Of a DNA stretch of 64,000 nucleotides, positions 15,621-24,097 are shown one piece after another. The DNA lies in NCBI GenBank assembly GCA_002839335.1, contig PGXU01000001.1, positions 62,001 through 126,000 of the forward strand, in the 5' to 3' direction. A program made the position numbers and the translations under genes. Each line of letters opens with the position of its first letter. Position 1 is the stretch's first letter. This DNA comes from Spirochaetae bacterium HGW-Spirochaetae-4. GTDB lineage: Bacteria; Spirochaetota; Spirochaetia; Sphaerochaetales; Sphaerochaetaceae. Under the pieces are notes generated by a model, which was not told the origin of the DNA, did no database searches, and saw nothing but the letters and a program-made list of their open reading frames with translations.

Positions 15621-17837
15621 TTATCGCGTTGAAATGGTCTTCTGGGTCAATTTGTCGTCTTTCACCAACACCTGCATGAGGCCAAACACGCCAAGCACAA
15701 TCACAATGAGTACCGTACAGAGAACACTCGCCAGACCAAAGCGGAGGTTTTCCGAGTAGCTGAGGATCTTGATCGTCAAGTGGTACCACTTGGCCGAGAT
15801 GAGGAAGATGATGGCGCTTACAGCCGTCATCGCCCTGACGAAGGTGTAGGACATACTCGAGATGAACGCCGGCCGCACCAGGGGCAGGACGATTGTCTTG
15901 AATACCGTAGGCATGTCCGCGCCCAGGTCTTGGGCCGCCTCTTCGATCGATGGATCGATCTGATGCAATGCGGTGATTCCGTTCTCGAGCCCGACAGGCA
16001 ATTCGCGGATCACATAGTTGATGACGATGATCGCACCGGTACCAACCAGGATCAACGGTTGTTTGTTGAAGGCAATGACATACGCGATACCGATCAAGGT
16101 ACCAGGTATGGCATAGGGAGTCATCATGAGGACCTCAAGCAGCCGTTTGCCCGGGAATTTCTTGCGTACGATCAGCATTGCCGCCATCATCGCGATGAAA
16201 CCGGCAACCGGGGCCGAGATCAATGCGAGCAGGACGGTCGATGTGAGCGAATCCCAACTGTCCGGAATAGCCTTCCAGTTGTCCCATGTGAACGTGTAGT
16301 CGATACCCCAGTTGCGCACGAAGCATCCGGCGATGATCGTGAGGTACAACATGAGGATGAACCCCAGCACGGCCCAGGTGACGATTGCCATGGCTCGTCT
16401 GACCGGAGTCGTGGTTAACTCTGTCAACGTGGTCGAAGGCTTGCCGGTAACTGTTACGAAGCTCTTCCTGCTTACCCAGAAACGTTGCACCATGAAAGCC
16501 GATACCGTGGGCAGCAACAGCAGGAATGAAAGTACGGCACCTCCACCCAAGTCGTTCATCCGTCCGGTGACCATCATGTAGGCTTCGGTCGAGAGGACCC
16601 GCAGGTTTCCGGAGAGGAGCAACGGGTTGGCGAAGTCCGCCAGCGAGTTGGTGAATACCAACATCCATGCCGACAATATGCCGGGAACGGTAAGCGGGAA
16701 GGTGATCGACTTGAACGTCTGCCACCGCGTAGCGGACAGGTCCAGCGAAGCGTCTTCCACCGTCGAGTCGATTTGCCTCAGTACGCCGCTTATGGTCAAA
16801 AAGGCGATTGGGAACATGCTGATCGTCTGGACGATCGTGAGACCACCGAGACCATAGATCGAAGTATTGGTCAAATTGAGCAGTTGCTTGCTGATCAGTC
16901 CGTTGTTGCCGAAAAGCAGGATGACCGACAAGGAGAGGGAGAAGGGTGGCGAGATGACCGGCATGGTCGCCAGGGTCGATATGAGTTTCTTCTGCTTGAA
17001 GGAAGTCCGTTCGACCAGGAACGCGATCAGGAATCCCAATATTGTGGATATGGTCGCCGTTGACACTCCAAGGCGCAACGAACCCCACAAGGCCACGATG
17101 TATGAGGGGGACAATGCCATCTTCCACGCGTCGAAGGAGAAGTGTCCTTGCCTGAGGAACGAGAGCCTGACCGCCTCGAATAGGGGATAAGCCACAAAGA
17201 TTGCGACGATCATGAATAGTCCCAAGACCATGAATCCGGTGACCGGGTCGCGTGTGAACGTGATGACCCAAGCGATTGCGAAGAACGCGATCGCGGCTCC
17301 GATAGCCAGAATCCGCAGCAACCGCGCATACCCGGATGCATTCGTTGTCGGAACGAGGATCATGACGGCGCCAGTGGCCTCGTAGCCGTTCTCAGCGATT
17401 GTCGGCGCGAAGAATATTCGTACCGGAGTGCGCTCACCACCGATATCGGTGATATAGGTCGATGGCAATTGCATCGACTCGAGATAGTAGGCGCTCTCCA
17501 ATGCCGTGGCGAAGTCGGGGTTCGAGCTATTCTCAACCCAAACCTGTCCGGCGACCTCTGAGCCGTCTGAGGTCGGAATGAAATTGAATTGCGATGCATC
17601 GTAGGCGAAATACAGGGCCTGGGAGTCTGGAATGATTGTCGAGACTCCTGCCAGCCATGCAGCCATGTCCGCCTGGTCTTCAGGCGCCGTCTGTACAAAC
17701 AGTCCGACCTCGTTGTAGTTCCGTTGTTCCACATATGATGCGAACGAGGTGCTGAGGGAGTTGTACATCCAAATGTCTGCGGCGATGAAAACCATCGCCG
17801 CCAGACAAAATTGCAAAATTCTTTTTTTTGTAAACAT
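15621..17837 (-). CDS. Fused double ABC permease of iron(III) type (FbpB-like) with N-terminal extracytoplasmic insert
   Basis: A 738-residue inner-membrane permease with two binding-protein-dependent transport domains in one chain, each with an EAA-like loop (DASLDLSATRWQTFKSITFPL about residues 370-390, and EAAQDLGADMPTVFKTIVLPL about 645-665). Both halves together give about twelve helices. Before them lies one N-terminal helix (residues 9-30) and a soluble segment of about 140 residues (30-170) that should face the periplasm, then another helix. Typical FbpB proteins of about 500-560 residues lack this insert. The gene lies 37 bases after the binding-protein gene and 10 before the ATPase. 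The insert may contact substrate or binding protein, but no known domain is recognisable to me. Confidence 0.88.
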   Translation of the reverse strand: MFTKKRILQFCLAAMVFIAADIWMYNSLSTSFASYVEQRNYNEVGLFVQTAPEDQADMAAWLAGVSTIIPDSQALYFAYDASQFNFIPTSDGSEVAGQVWVENSSNPDFATALESAYYLESMQLPSTYITDIGGERTPVRIFFAPTIAENGYEATGAVMILVPTTNASGYARLLRILAIGAAIAFFAIAWVITFTRDPVTGFMVLGLFMIVAIFVAYPLFEAVRLSFLRQGHFSFDAWKMALSPSYIVALWGSLRLGVSTATISTILGFLIAFLVERTSFKQKKLISTLATMPVISPPFSLSLSVILLFGNNGLISKQLLNLTNTSIYGLGGLTIVQTISMFPIAFLTISGVLRQIDSTVEDASLDLSATRWQTFKSITFPLTVPGILSAWMLVFTNSLADFANPLLLSGNLRVLSTEAYMMVTGRMNDLGGGAVLSFLLLLPTVSAFMVQRFWVSRKSFVTVTGKPSTTLTELTTTPVRRAMAIVTWAVLGFILMLYLTIIAGCFVRNWGIDYTFTWDNWKAIPDSWDSLTSTVLLALISAPVAGFIAMMAAMLIVRKKFPGKRLLEVLMMTPYAIPGTLIGIAYVIAFNKQPLILVGTGAIIVINYVIRELPVGLENGITALHQIDPSIEEAAQDLGADMPTVFKTIVLPLVRPAFISSMSYTFVRAMTAVSAIIFLISAKWYHLTIKILSYSENLRFGLASVLCTVLIVIVLGVFGLMQVLVKDDKLTQKTISTR

Positions 17838-17874
17838 CAGGTACCCATATGTTCAGCCCAAGGCTGTAGTGTGT

Positions 17875-18954
17875 TTACCGATACCGACCGATTTCATTGG
17901 ACCATCTGTCAAGCAGACGAGTCTTGTTGACTTTGTCTCCGTCCCATGCGAAATCCTGGTCGACAGTCTTGATCTCACTGATCGAAAGGGCTTGCGGGTG
18001 TTTGGCTGCGCCATTGGCTACCAACACGACGTACCATTCGGTGAATTTCTGCTGAGCGACTGGGGAAGAGAGGATCCAATCGTAGAGTTTCTTGGCGTTG
18101 ACCGCATCCTTGCCACCCTTGACCATGGACATGGAAGCCAACTCGAACCCGGTTCCTTCGGAAGGAGCGGCGATCTTGATATTGGCGCCGGCATCCTTGA
18201 GCTTGACCTGGTCGTGGGCATACCCGAGTGCTACGGGAATCTCGCCGATGGCGACACTCTTGCCAGGAGCCGAGCCGCTCTTGGTGTACTGGTCGATGTT
18301 CTTGTCGAGCTGCTTCATGTAATCGATCATCGCATCTTCACTGCCGAGGACGTAGCGCATGGTGGTCAGCACATTGTAGGCGGTTCCGGAGGAGTTCGGG
18401 TCAGCCATGCGGATGAGTCCCTTGTACTCGGGTTTCACCAGGTCTGCCCAGCTGGTGGGAGCGGTGATTCCAAGTTCCTTGGCACGGTCGAGGTTTGTCA
18501 CGATGGTGAGTGGTCCGACATAGAGTCCGATCCAGAAATTTTCCGGGTCGCGGTACATTGCCGGGGTATTGCTTGCATAGCGGGATACGTACGGAGTGGT
18601 CAAGCCCTTGGATTTTGCGGTGATGTGGTCGAGACCTACACCTCCAACCCAAATGGAGACCTGGGGATTGCCGGATTCGGCTTCGAGCCTTGCAACGGCT
18701 TCGCCACCGGACAGGCGTACGAAATTGACTTTGATACCCGTTTCCTTCTCGAACAGGTCGAACAAGGCGGCAGCAAGGGGTTCTTCCAGTGTGGTGTAGG
18801 CTCCGACACTACCGGCTGCGGCTGCAGGTGCGGCGGGTGCGGGTGCTGCGGCGGGGGCCGCTGGAGCGGCTGGTGCGGCTTCCTGCCCACCCTGGGCGAA
18901 AGCGGCTGGCACAAGCAGTGCCAAAAGCAACAAGACAACTAACAGTTTCTTCAT
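17875..18954 (-). CDS. Iron(III)-type ABC transporter substrate-binding protein
   Basis: Periplasmic binding protein (359 residues) for the downstream permease. The signal peptide runs MKKLLVVLLLLALLVPAAFA with cleavage near residue 20. A low-complexity Ala/Pro linker (about residues 24-50) follows, then a periplasmic type II fold starting GAYTTLEEPLAAALFDLFEKETG. Segments such as PTSWADLVKPEYKGLIRMADPNSSGT match the Fe(III)/2-aminoethylphosphonate binding-protein family. No lipobox cysteine is present, so the linker may act as a spacer to the membrane. I chose ATG 18954 because AGGAGG lies just upstream; an in-frame start at 19056 would add a non-secretory prefix. A small CAGCC/GGCTG hairpin (17853-17865) lies between it and the permease gene. 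Confidence 0.9.
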   Translation of the reverse strand: MKKLLVVLLLLALLVPAAFAQGGQEAAPAAPAAPAAAPAPAAPAAAAGSVGAYTTLEEPLAAALFDLFEKETGIKVNFVRLSGGEAVARLEAESGNPQVSIWVGGVGLDHITAKSKGLTTPYVSRYASNTPAMYRDPENFWIGLYVGPLTIVTNLDRAKELGITAPTSWADLVKPEYKGLIRMADPNSSGTAYNVLTTMRYVLGSEDAMIDYMKQLDKNIDQYTKSGSAPGKSVAIGEIPVALGYAHDQVKLKDAGANIKIAAPSEGTGFELASMSMVKGGKDAVNAKKLYDWILSSPVAQQKFTEWYVVLVANGAAKHPQALSISEIKTVDQDFAWDGDKVNKTRLLDRWSNEIGRYR

Positions 18955-19016
18955 ACAGTTCCTCCTGGTGAAATGTAATACACTACTACCATTTTCCCTT
19001 TGTTGGGCGGTTCCCG

Positions 19017-19038
19017 CAATGGAACATTTTTTCCATTG
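19017..19038. repeat. Perfect 8-bp inverted repeat in the leader of the iron-type ABC operon
   Basis: CAATGGAA (19017-19024), six-base spacer, TTCCATTG (19031-19038). It lies 26-47 bases after the predicted start of transcription and 63 bases before the binding-protein ATG. It could be a regulator binding site or a leader hairpin. Confidence 0.6.
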
Positions 19039-19070
19039 TTGGGACAAAGTCAACATTGACCCTTGTGGAA

Positions 19071-19099
19071 ACTGTATGGGGTTGAAGTGGCGTTGTCAA
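19071..19099 (-). promoter_or_regulatory. Promoter of the iron-type ABC operon
   Basis: Minus strand: perfect TTGACA (19094-19099), 17-bp spacer, TACAGT (19071-19076). The -35 lies inside a GTCAA-N5-TTGAC inverted repeat (19095-19109). The rest of the 18955-19252 gap contains no other gene. Confidence 0.65.
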
Positions 19100-19212
19100 G
19101 AAAATTGACGAATAGTGGTGGTAAATCCAATTTGACCTCATGGGAGCTTTCCGCTGAACTAGCCGGTTGCGGAGCAACATGTGACAAAGGTAGTATATAT
19201 GACCGATAATAC

Positions 19213-19241
19213 TTGAAAGTGTAACGTGTTTTGGATATGCT
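19213..19241 (+). promoter_or_regulatory. Promoter of the tRNA-Gly gene
   Basis: TTGAAA (19213-19218), 17-bp spacer, TATGCT (19236-19241), ending 12 bases before the mature tRNA 5' end. Confidence 0.55.
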
Positions 19242-19252
19242 TACCTACACGC

Positions 19253-19324
19253 GCGTCTGTCGTATAACGGCTATTACCCGAGCTTCCCAAGCTCGTGACG
19301 AGGGTTCGACTCCCTTCAGACGCT
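19253..19324 (+). tRNA. tRNA-Gly (anticodon CCC)
   Basis: A 72-base cloverleaf. The acceptor GCGTCTG pairs perfectly with CAGACGC, followed by discriminator T. The anticodon arm CGAGC/GCTCG carries loop TTCCCAA with anticodon CCC at 19286-19288, and the T arm contains GGGTTCGACTCCC. The D stem is short (GTA/TAC). The anticodon and T arms closely resemble E. coli tRNA-Gly(CCC). CCA is not encoded. It decodes GGG. Confidence 0.95.
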
Positions 19325-19363
19325 TGCTTTTTCTCGTTATACAGGGGCGTTGGGTTGCATGTG

Positions 19364-19400
19364 GAGAATCGTGTAGAAATACACGGTTCTCTGCTTTTTT
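19364..19400 (+). terminator. Terminator downstream of tRNA-Gly
   Basis: 12-bp stem (GAGAATCGTGTA with TACACGGTTCTC, one G-T pair) closed by a GAAA tetraloop, then TGC and six T. Confidence 0.9.
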
Positions 19401-19644
19401 CCCCAGGCGGGTACGGCCTCCTTCGAGTGAAGTATCGATAATTCCCCTCTCCCTTCGGACCTCCACCGTTCGACATTTTCCAGATCAAAACAAGCTGTAC
19501 AACGCACAAACTTCCTTCTGGTGAGAGCCTTGGGGCAGGTGGTGGTCGTGAGGATTTATCTTTTTATGCTTATAATAATTATGTATCAATGCATACCATT
19601 GTCTTCCTCTGGGAATAGCAGTATCTTAGTACCATAAGATTTCG
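19401..19644. other. Intergenic stretch without a recognisable gene
   Basis: Between the tRNA terminator and the structured RNA I see no ORF with a ribosome site. The only notable element is the AT-rich TTATAATAATTATGT at 19570-19584, listed separately. Confidence 0.6.
19570..19584. promoter_or_regulatory. PerR/Fur-like box overlapping a TATAAT element
   Basis: TTATAAT-A-ATTATGT matches the Bacillus PerR box (TTATAAT-N-ATTATAA) at 12 of 14 positions. It contains a perfect TATAAT (19571-19576), but I find no good -35 in front. A Fur/PerR-family gene lies at 53493. AT-rich sequence can produce such matches by chance. Confidence 0.35.
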
Positions 19645-19672
19645 TGGACCTCCTTTAGGAGGGACCTATAAA
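19645..19672 (+). promoter_or_regulatory. Possible promoter of the structured RNA
   Basis: TGGACC (19645-19650), 16-bp spacer and TATAAA (19667-19672). The start would be near 19680, 15 bases before the long inverted repeat. A short CCTCC-TTTA-GGAGG hairpin lies within the spacer region. Confidence 0.35.
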
Positions 19673-19694
19673 ACCTTTTTCACTATTTCACACC

Positions 19695-19854
19695 AGTGGT
19701 CTGTAAAGCTTAAGACTTGTCAGTTGACTTCGAGTGGAAGCGGAGCGTGGCTAGGCCAAGGAGGATCGGATATCTAGATATCTGATTCGACACGAACGCC
19801 GCCACACACCGCTTAGACCGAAGGAAAGTAAAGGATTATAGTTTACAGACCACT
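19695..19854 (+). ncRNA. Long structured RNA element (unassigned; 6S-like or structured leader)
   Basis: A perfect 13-bp closing stem joins AGTGGTCTGTAAA (19695-19707) and TTTACAGACCACT (19842-19854). Inside, a 30-base 5' side and a 27-base 3' side are mostly unpaired, and they flank a long arm: AAGCGG/CCGCTT (19738-19743 with 19809-19814), GTGGC/GCCAC (19747-19751 with 19801-19805), GGC/GCC (19754-19756 with 19798-19800), and a 10-bp apical stem (19763-19772 with 19779-19788). The order closing stem, central bubble and long arm resembles 6S RNA. The inverted ends enclosing a hairpin also resemble a retron msr-msd, but no reverse transcriptase is present. No T run follows, so it may be the 5' leader of the small gene at 19879. 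The strand is inferred from that gene and the possible promoter. Confidence 0.5.
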
Positions 19855-19878
19855 AAGTATTCTTATTAGGAGGATAAT

Positions 19879-20082
19879 ATGGTGGTATATCTCATTATAC
19901 TGTTTGTAGTCGTCGCATTGCTGTTTGGTTCGAGCGCAGCGGGTTTCCTGGCCCTGAAGCTTGTCCTTTGGATAGTCTTGATTCTCGGAGTCCTCTCATT
20001 GCTTGGTTTTGGATTTTACCAATGGAGATCTCCCGTAATAATTTCTTCCATTCCCCATGTGATCTCTTATTTCATGGTCTGA
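19879..20082 (+). CDS. Small hydrophobic membrane protein
   Basis: A 67-residue protein with TAGGAGG seven bases before its ATG. Residues 3-20 and 24-48 form two hydrophobic segments (LIILFVVVALLFG; ALKLVLWIVLILGVLSLLGFGF). The last 20 residues are short and mixed. I do not recognise the family; it has the general look of tiny two-helix membrane proteins often linked to stress. It lies directly after the structured RNA, with 24 bases between them, and may be controlled by it. The gene converges with the radical SAM gene. It could be a chance ORF, but the strong ribosome site argues for translation. Confidence 0.5.
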   Translation: MVVYLIILFVVVALLFGSSAAGFLALKLVLWIVLILGVLSLLGFGFYQWRSPVIISSIPHVISYFMV

Positions 20083-20150
20083 TCGCATGAACTCCGGTTC
20101 CAACAAGGAACCCGGAATCGTGTAGTACTCCAGAAGGGAATCTGCTTTCG

Positions 20151-21236
20151 TCAGACCGTTCCGTGGATATCCTTCACTTCAGCCTCGAAATTGAATAGCG
20201 TACATCCTCCGCTGTGGTTGTCGGCTTCCCTCGCGCCAATCTTGCGGACCCTGGCGAAGAAGGGAGAGCGCAGTACCTCCTCGATCGTATGATTCTTCAG
20301 ATTCATCACGGAGAACGGTGAAAACGGACAAGGTTCCGCGTTGCCGGCAGGATTGATGTGGAAGAAGCCGCGACCGGCGGCAAGGCATCCCCCCATGAAC
20401 TTCTCATTGCCGGGAAACGCAACCAGCCCCATCGAAGGAAAAGTCCTCTTCAGCTGGGCCAGGCTCTGGTCGAATTGGTCGACCTGCTGCTGGGAAAGCA
20501 CCAGATGGCCCGTACCTTTCTCGGCGGGAACATATTCGATATAGAATACCAAGCCACACCCCTTGCGCTTCAATTCCTTCAGATACTCCGTATCGGTGAC
20601 AATCCGCAGGTTTTCTGTCGTCACCGTAATGGAAACTGCCTGGAACAGATCCAACCGCTTCATCCGTTCCATGACGGCATCCAATTTCTCCGAAACGCCC
20701 TGTCCGCGCCTGGCATCCGTTTGCGGGGCATCACCTTCCACACTCAGGACCGGAATCATGTTGCGGTTCTCTTCGAAGAAACCGATATAGGCATCGTCTA
20801 TCAGAGTCCCGTTGGTGAAAATGGGGAATATCACGTCTGTGCAGGAAGCGGCCATATGGATGACATCGCTGCGCATCAGCGGTTCCCCACCGGCAAGCAG
20901 GATGAACGAAACACCCAACGCCGACGCTTCCTTGAATATCCGTTCCCACTCGGCGCAGGACAAATTGTCCGCCGAAGGTTCCGTTTTGCATATGCCCCCC
21001 GCAAACGCATAGCAACCCGGACAGTCGAGGTTGCATTCGGAGGCGATGCTGGCGATCAGGAACGGAGGGACATGCAGGCCTTGGCTCTCATATTCGCCTC
21101 GGACCGCCATGTTACCGTACATCCTTTCGATGATACGGGCCATGAAACGCTTTCCCGTGGAGCTTTTGCGGTAGAAGCGGGCGGCGGTCTGCGCCAGCCT
21201 GATACTACCTTGTCGCATGTAATTGTTGATATCCAT
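20151..21236 (-). CDS. Radical SAM protein, SPASM-like C-terminus
   Basis: A 361-residue radical S-adenosylmethionine enzyme. The [4Fe-4S] motif CNLDCPGC sits near residue 87, followed by AGGEPLMRSDV (the SAM-binding GGE motif) and FTNGTLI. The C-terminal part (GGCLAAGRGFFHINPAGNAEPCPFSPFS ... SGGCTLFNF) has cysteines in a SPASM-like arrangement, suggesting an additional cluster. I set the start at ATG 21236, preceded by GGGAG, instead of an in-frame start at 21329 that would run across the divergent promoter region. SPASM enzymes often modify peptides, but no obvious substrate peptide is adjacent apart from the 67-residue hydrophobic ORF, so the substrate is unknown. Confidence 0.85.
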   Translation of the reverse strand: MDINNYMRQGSIRLAQTAARFYRKSSTGKRFMARIIERMYGNMAVRGEYESQGLHVPPFLIASIASECNLDCPGCYAFAGGICKTEPSADNLSCAEWERIFKEASALGVSFILLAGGEPLMRSDVIHMAASCTDVIFPIFTNGTLIDDAYIGFFEENRNMIPVLSVEGDAPQTDARRGQGVSEKLDAVMERMKRLDLFQAVSITVTTENLRIVTDTEYLKELKRKGCGLVFYIEYVPAEKGTGHLVLSQQQVDQFDQSLAQLKRTFPSMGLVAFPGNEKFMGGCLAAGRGFFHINPAGNAEPCPFSPFSVMNLKNHTIEEVLRSPFFARVRKIGAREADNHSGGCTLFNFEAEVKDIHGTV

Positions 21237-21302
21237 CCCGGGCTCCCGATCACATGCCAAGACATGTGGTGACGCTCTTCTCGACTTGGCGACACAATCG
21301 CG

Positions 21303-21311
21303 ATTATACCA
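21303..21311 (-). promoter_or_regulatory. Extended -10 promoter of the radical SAM gene
   Basis: Minus strand TGGTATAAT: a perfect TATAAT (21303-21308) with the TG extension. No good -35 is visible at the usual distance. Confidence 0.5.
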
Positions 21312-21339
21312 CAATTCGGAAAACACCAAAGTGGTATTA

Positions 21340-21348
21340 TGCTATACT
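21340..21348 (+). promoter_or_regulatory. Extended -10 promoter of the P-type ATPase gene
   Basis: TGCTATACT: a TATACT box (21343-21348) with TG extension, about 30 bases before the ATG. The -35 is weak. Confidence 0.45.
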
Positions 21349-21378
21349 GCACATCATCTTCCCCCCAGGAGGCGGACC

Positions 21379-24057
21379 ATGGATAGAACGGTTGCCAATG
21401 CGCATACAAAGACAGAACAGGACGTGATCGGACTACTGGCGACCGATCCGAAGAACGGTCTTTCGCAACAGGAGGCTGCCCGGAGACTCGCCGAATTCGG
21501 TCCCAATGCGATTGCTGGTGGAGCGGGTGTCTCGGCTTGGAAAATCCTGCTGCACAACCTGAACAACATCATCGTCTACCTGCTGATCGTGGCCGCGGCC
21601 GTAGCCTTCGCCATGGGGGATACCGTCGAAGGCATCGCGATCATCATCGCCATCCTCATAGCCGTCCTTTCCGGCTTCATCTCCGAATACAAGGCCCAGA
21701 AGTCGGTCGAATCGTTGCAGAACCTGGTCAAGACGATCGCCAAGGTCGTACGGGACGGGACGGTGCGTCAAGTCGAATCCACCGCCCTGGTGGTGGGGGA
21801 CCTGCTATTCATCGAAGAAGGGGACTCGGTCACCATCGACGGACGCATCATCCAGACCAGCAACTTCGCCTGCAACGAATCTGCGCTGACCGGCGAGTCG
21901 GAAGCGGTCGAGAAGGACGATGCCGTCTTGCAGGGGCAAAAGATATCGATAGGCGATAGGAAGAACATGGTCCACGCCGGAACCGCCGCGACACGGGGCA
22001 ACGCCTACGCCATAGCCACCTCGGCCGGCATGGATACCGAACTGGGACGCATCAGCAGCATGCTCGACCAGGAGAAGAAGTCCTCGACACCCTTGGAGCA
22101 GCAGCTCGACAAGTTGGGAAAGACCCTCATCGTCATCTCGGCGGTGGTCGCACTCATTGTGACGGTCATGGGCGTGCTTGCCGGCGAGCAGCTGTACGCC
22201 ATGATCAAGATCGGCATCATCCTGGCCATCGCCGCGGTGCCGGAAGCCCTGCCGGCGGTATCGACCATCACCTTGGCCTTGGGCATGCGCACCATGGCCT
22301 CGCACAACGCGCTGGTGAAGAATCTTCCCGCAGTCGAGACGCTCGGCTCGACCACGGTGATCTGCACCGATAAGACCGGGACCCTCACCGAGAACCAGAT
22401 GACGGTCACCAAAGTCCATGTGGTGTCGGAAGCGGCGTACGAGGTGGAAGGAACCGGATACAGTCCGGTGGGGAACATCCTTTCCGGCGACAAGGAAGTC
22501 CTGCTCGACGAACACGAGGACCTTGCGAAACTGATCCATGCCGGAGTCCTGTGCAGCAACGCGACCTTGGTCGAGGAGGATGGCTATTCCGTCATCGGGG
22601 ACCCGACCGAGGGTGCGCTGGTGGTATTGGGTAGAAAGGCTTCGATCGATCGGAAGTCGCTGGAGGCACACGGGTTCACCCGTATCGGCGAACTGCCGTT
22701 CAACTCGAGGGACAAGTATATGGTCACCGCCTATACCGACAAGTCGGGCTCGAACAGACTCTATATCAAGGGAGCATCCGATATCCTCATAGGGCTGTCC
22801 AAGTCTCCCGACGCGGTGTCCCGATCGCTAACTGGTGCGAACGATGCCTTGGCGGACCAGGGGTTGCGCGTCCTTGCCATCGGCGAGATCGATGATTATG
22901 AAGGTGATGGTTCCGAGCAGTCCATACGAGAGGCGATGGAGTCGGGATTCACCCTGTTGGGATTGGTGGGGATCATCGACCCGCCACGCGAAGATGTGAA
23001 GCAGGCGGTGCGCGAAGCTAGGGAAGCGGGGATCCGGGTCATCATGATCACCGGAGACCACCCCAAGACCGCCAAGATCATCGCCGGCCGGATCGGCATG
23101 GACCAGAGCGGCGAAGTCATAACCGGAGCCATGATGGACGACATGTCGACCGAGGAACTTGCCGAGAAGATCCTGGTCACCTCCATATTCGCCAGGGTGT
23201 CGCCCGAGAACAAGCTGCAGATCGTGCATGCGTTGAATGCGGACCATGAGGTGACCGCGATGACCGGTGACGGGGTGAACGACGCACCTGCCCTCAACGG
23301 CGCCGATATCGGGATCGCCATGGGCATACGGGGAACCGAGGTCGCCAAGGAGGCATCCGACATGATCCTCACCGACGACCGCTTCTCCACCATCGTGGAT
23401 GCCGTACGGGAAGGGCGTGTGATCTTCGACAATATCGAGAAGTTCATCTACTTCCTCTTCTCCTGCAATTTCATCGAGATCATGGTGATCTTCGCGGCCA
23501 TTGTCCTGAGAGTCCCCATGCCGATACTGGCATTGCAGATCCTTTGGCTCAATCTTGTGGTGGATGTGCTGCCGGCCATGTCCTTGGCTTGGGAGCCGGG
23601 GGAGCCCGGGGTGATGAAGCGCAAGCCGCGCGACCCCCAGAAGGCCATTGTGACCCGATCCTTTTTGATAAAGGTGTTGGGCAATGGCGCTCTGATCGGA
23701 CTTGGAACGTTTGCGGCATTTGTCATCTCGCTGTGGTCGGGTATGGACGAAACGATCGCACGGACCATTGCCTTCTCGACGCTGGCGTTCGGACAGTTGC
23801 TGCATATCTTCAATGTCAGGGAGAAGGAATCGTTCGGGTTCGACAGGAGCTTGCTGAAAAATCCGTTCCTATTGCTGTCGCTGGCACTATCGGCGGTATT
23901 GCAGTTGCTGGTCATCTACCTTCCCTTCTTCAACCGGGTCATGGAGACCGCTCCCTTGAACGCCGGGCATTGGTTGTTCGTCCTGGCCGGTTCCTGCATC
24001 CCGTTGGCTTTGATACAATTGTGGCGGATCGTCGGCTCGAGACGGAAAACCGTCTAG
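21379..24057 (+). CDS. P-type cation-transporting ATPase (P2, calcium-type)
   Basis: An 892-residue inner-membrane ion pump. The N-terminal cation-ATPase domain (residues 5-75; [25 protein letters not shown]) is followed by the actuator motif TGES, the membrane motif PEALPAV, and the phosphorylation site DKTGTLT (about residue 335). The nucleotide-binding region, ITGDHPKTA and [11 protein letters not shown] come next, then six C-terminal helices. PEALPAV resembles the PEGLP motif of Ca2+ pumps and Na+/K+ pumps, so Ca2+ is the first guess, though Na+ or Mn2+ are possible. ATG 21379 has AGGAGG six bases upstream; an in-frame start at 21223 would overlap the divergent gene. The DUF-like small gene at 24098 follows closely. 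Confidence 0.92.
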   Translation: MDRTVANAHTKTEQDVIGLLATDPKNGLSQQEAARRLAEFGPNAIAGGAGVSAWKILLHNLNNIIVYLLIVAAAVAFAMGDTVEGIAIIIAILIAVLSGFISEYKAQKSVESLQNLVKTIAKVVRDGTVRQVESTALVVGDLLFIEEGDSVTIDGRIIQTSNFACNESALTGESEAVEKDDAVLQGQKISIGDRKNMVHAGTAATRGNAYAIATSAGMDTELGRISSMLDQEKKSSTPLEQQLDKLGKTLIVISAVVALIVTVMGVLAGEQLYAMIKIGIILAIAAVPEALPAVSTITLALGMRTMASHNALVKNLPAVETLGSTTVICTDKTGTLTENQMTVTKVHVVSEAAYEVEGTGYSPVGNILSGDKEVLLDEHEDLAKLIHAGVLCSNATLVEEDGYSVIGDPTEGALVVLGRKASIDRKSLEAHGFTRIGELPFNSRDKYMVTAYTDKSGSNRLYIKGASDILIGLSKSPDAVSRSLTGANDALADQGLRVLAIGEIDDYEGDGSEQSIREAMESGFTLLGLVGIIDPPREDVKQAVREAREAGIRVIMITGDHPKTAKIIAGRIGMDQSGEVITGAMMDDMSTEELAEKILVTSIFARVSPENKLQIVHALNADHEVTAMTGDGVNDAPALNGADIGIAMGIRGTEVAKEASDMILTDDRFSTIVDAVREGRVIFDNIEKFIYFLFSCNFIEIMVIFAAIVLRVPMPILALQILWLNLVVDVLPAMSLAWEPGEPGVMKRKPRDPQKAIVTRSFLIKVLGNGALIGLGTFAAFVISLWSGMDETIARTIAFSTLAFGQLLHIFNVREKESFGFDRSLLKNPFLLLSLALSAVLQLLVIYLPFFNRVMETAPLNAGHWLFVLAGSCIPLALIQLWRIVGSRRKTV

Positions 24058-24097
24058 CCGGAGTACCGAGTCTCCGATATGCGACAAGGAGGTATAC

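Noticed and set aside
19159..19509. ORFs of 73-116 codons on the minus strand across the tRNA-Gly gene.
   Set aside because: They run through the tRNA and its terminator, lack ribosome sites and have no recognisable protein features.
19695..19854. Calling the structured RNA a retron msr-msd.
   Set aside because: The inverted ends, the AAGC after the left arm and the enclosed long hairpin fit, but there is no reverse transcriptase or effector gene within the window, and 6S-like RNAs can give the same outline.
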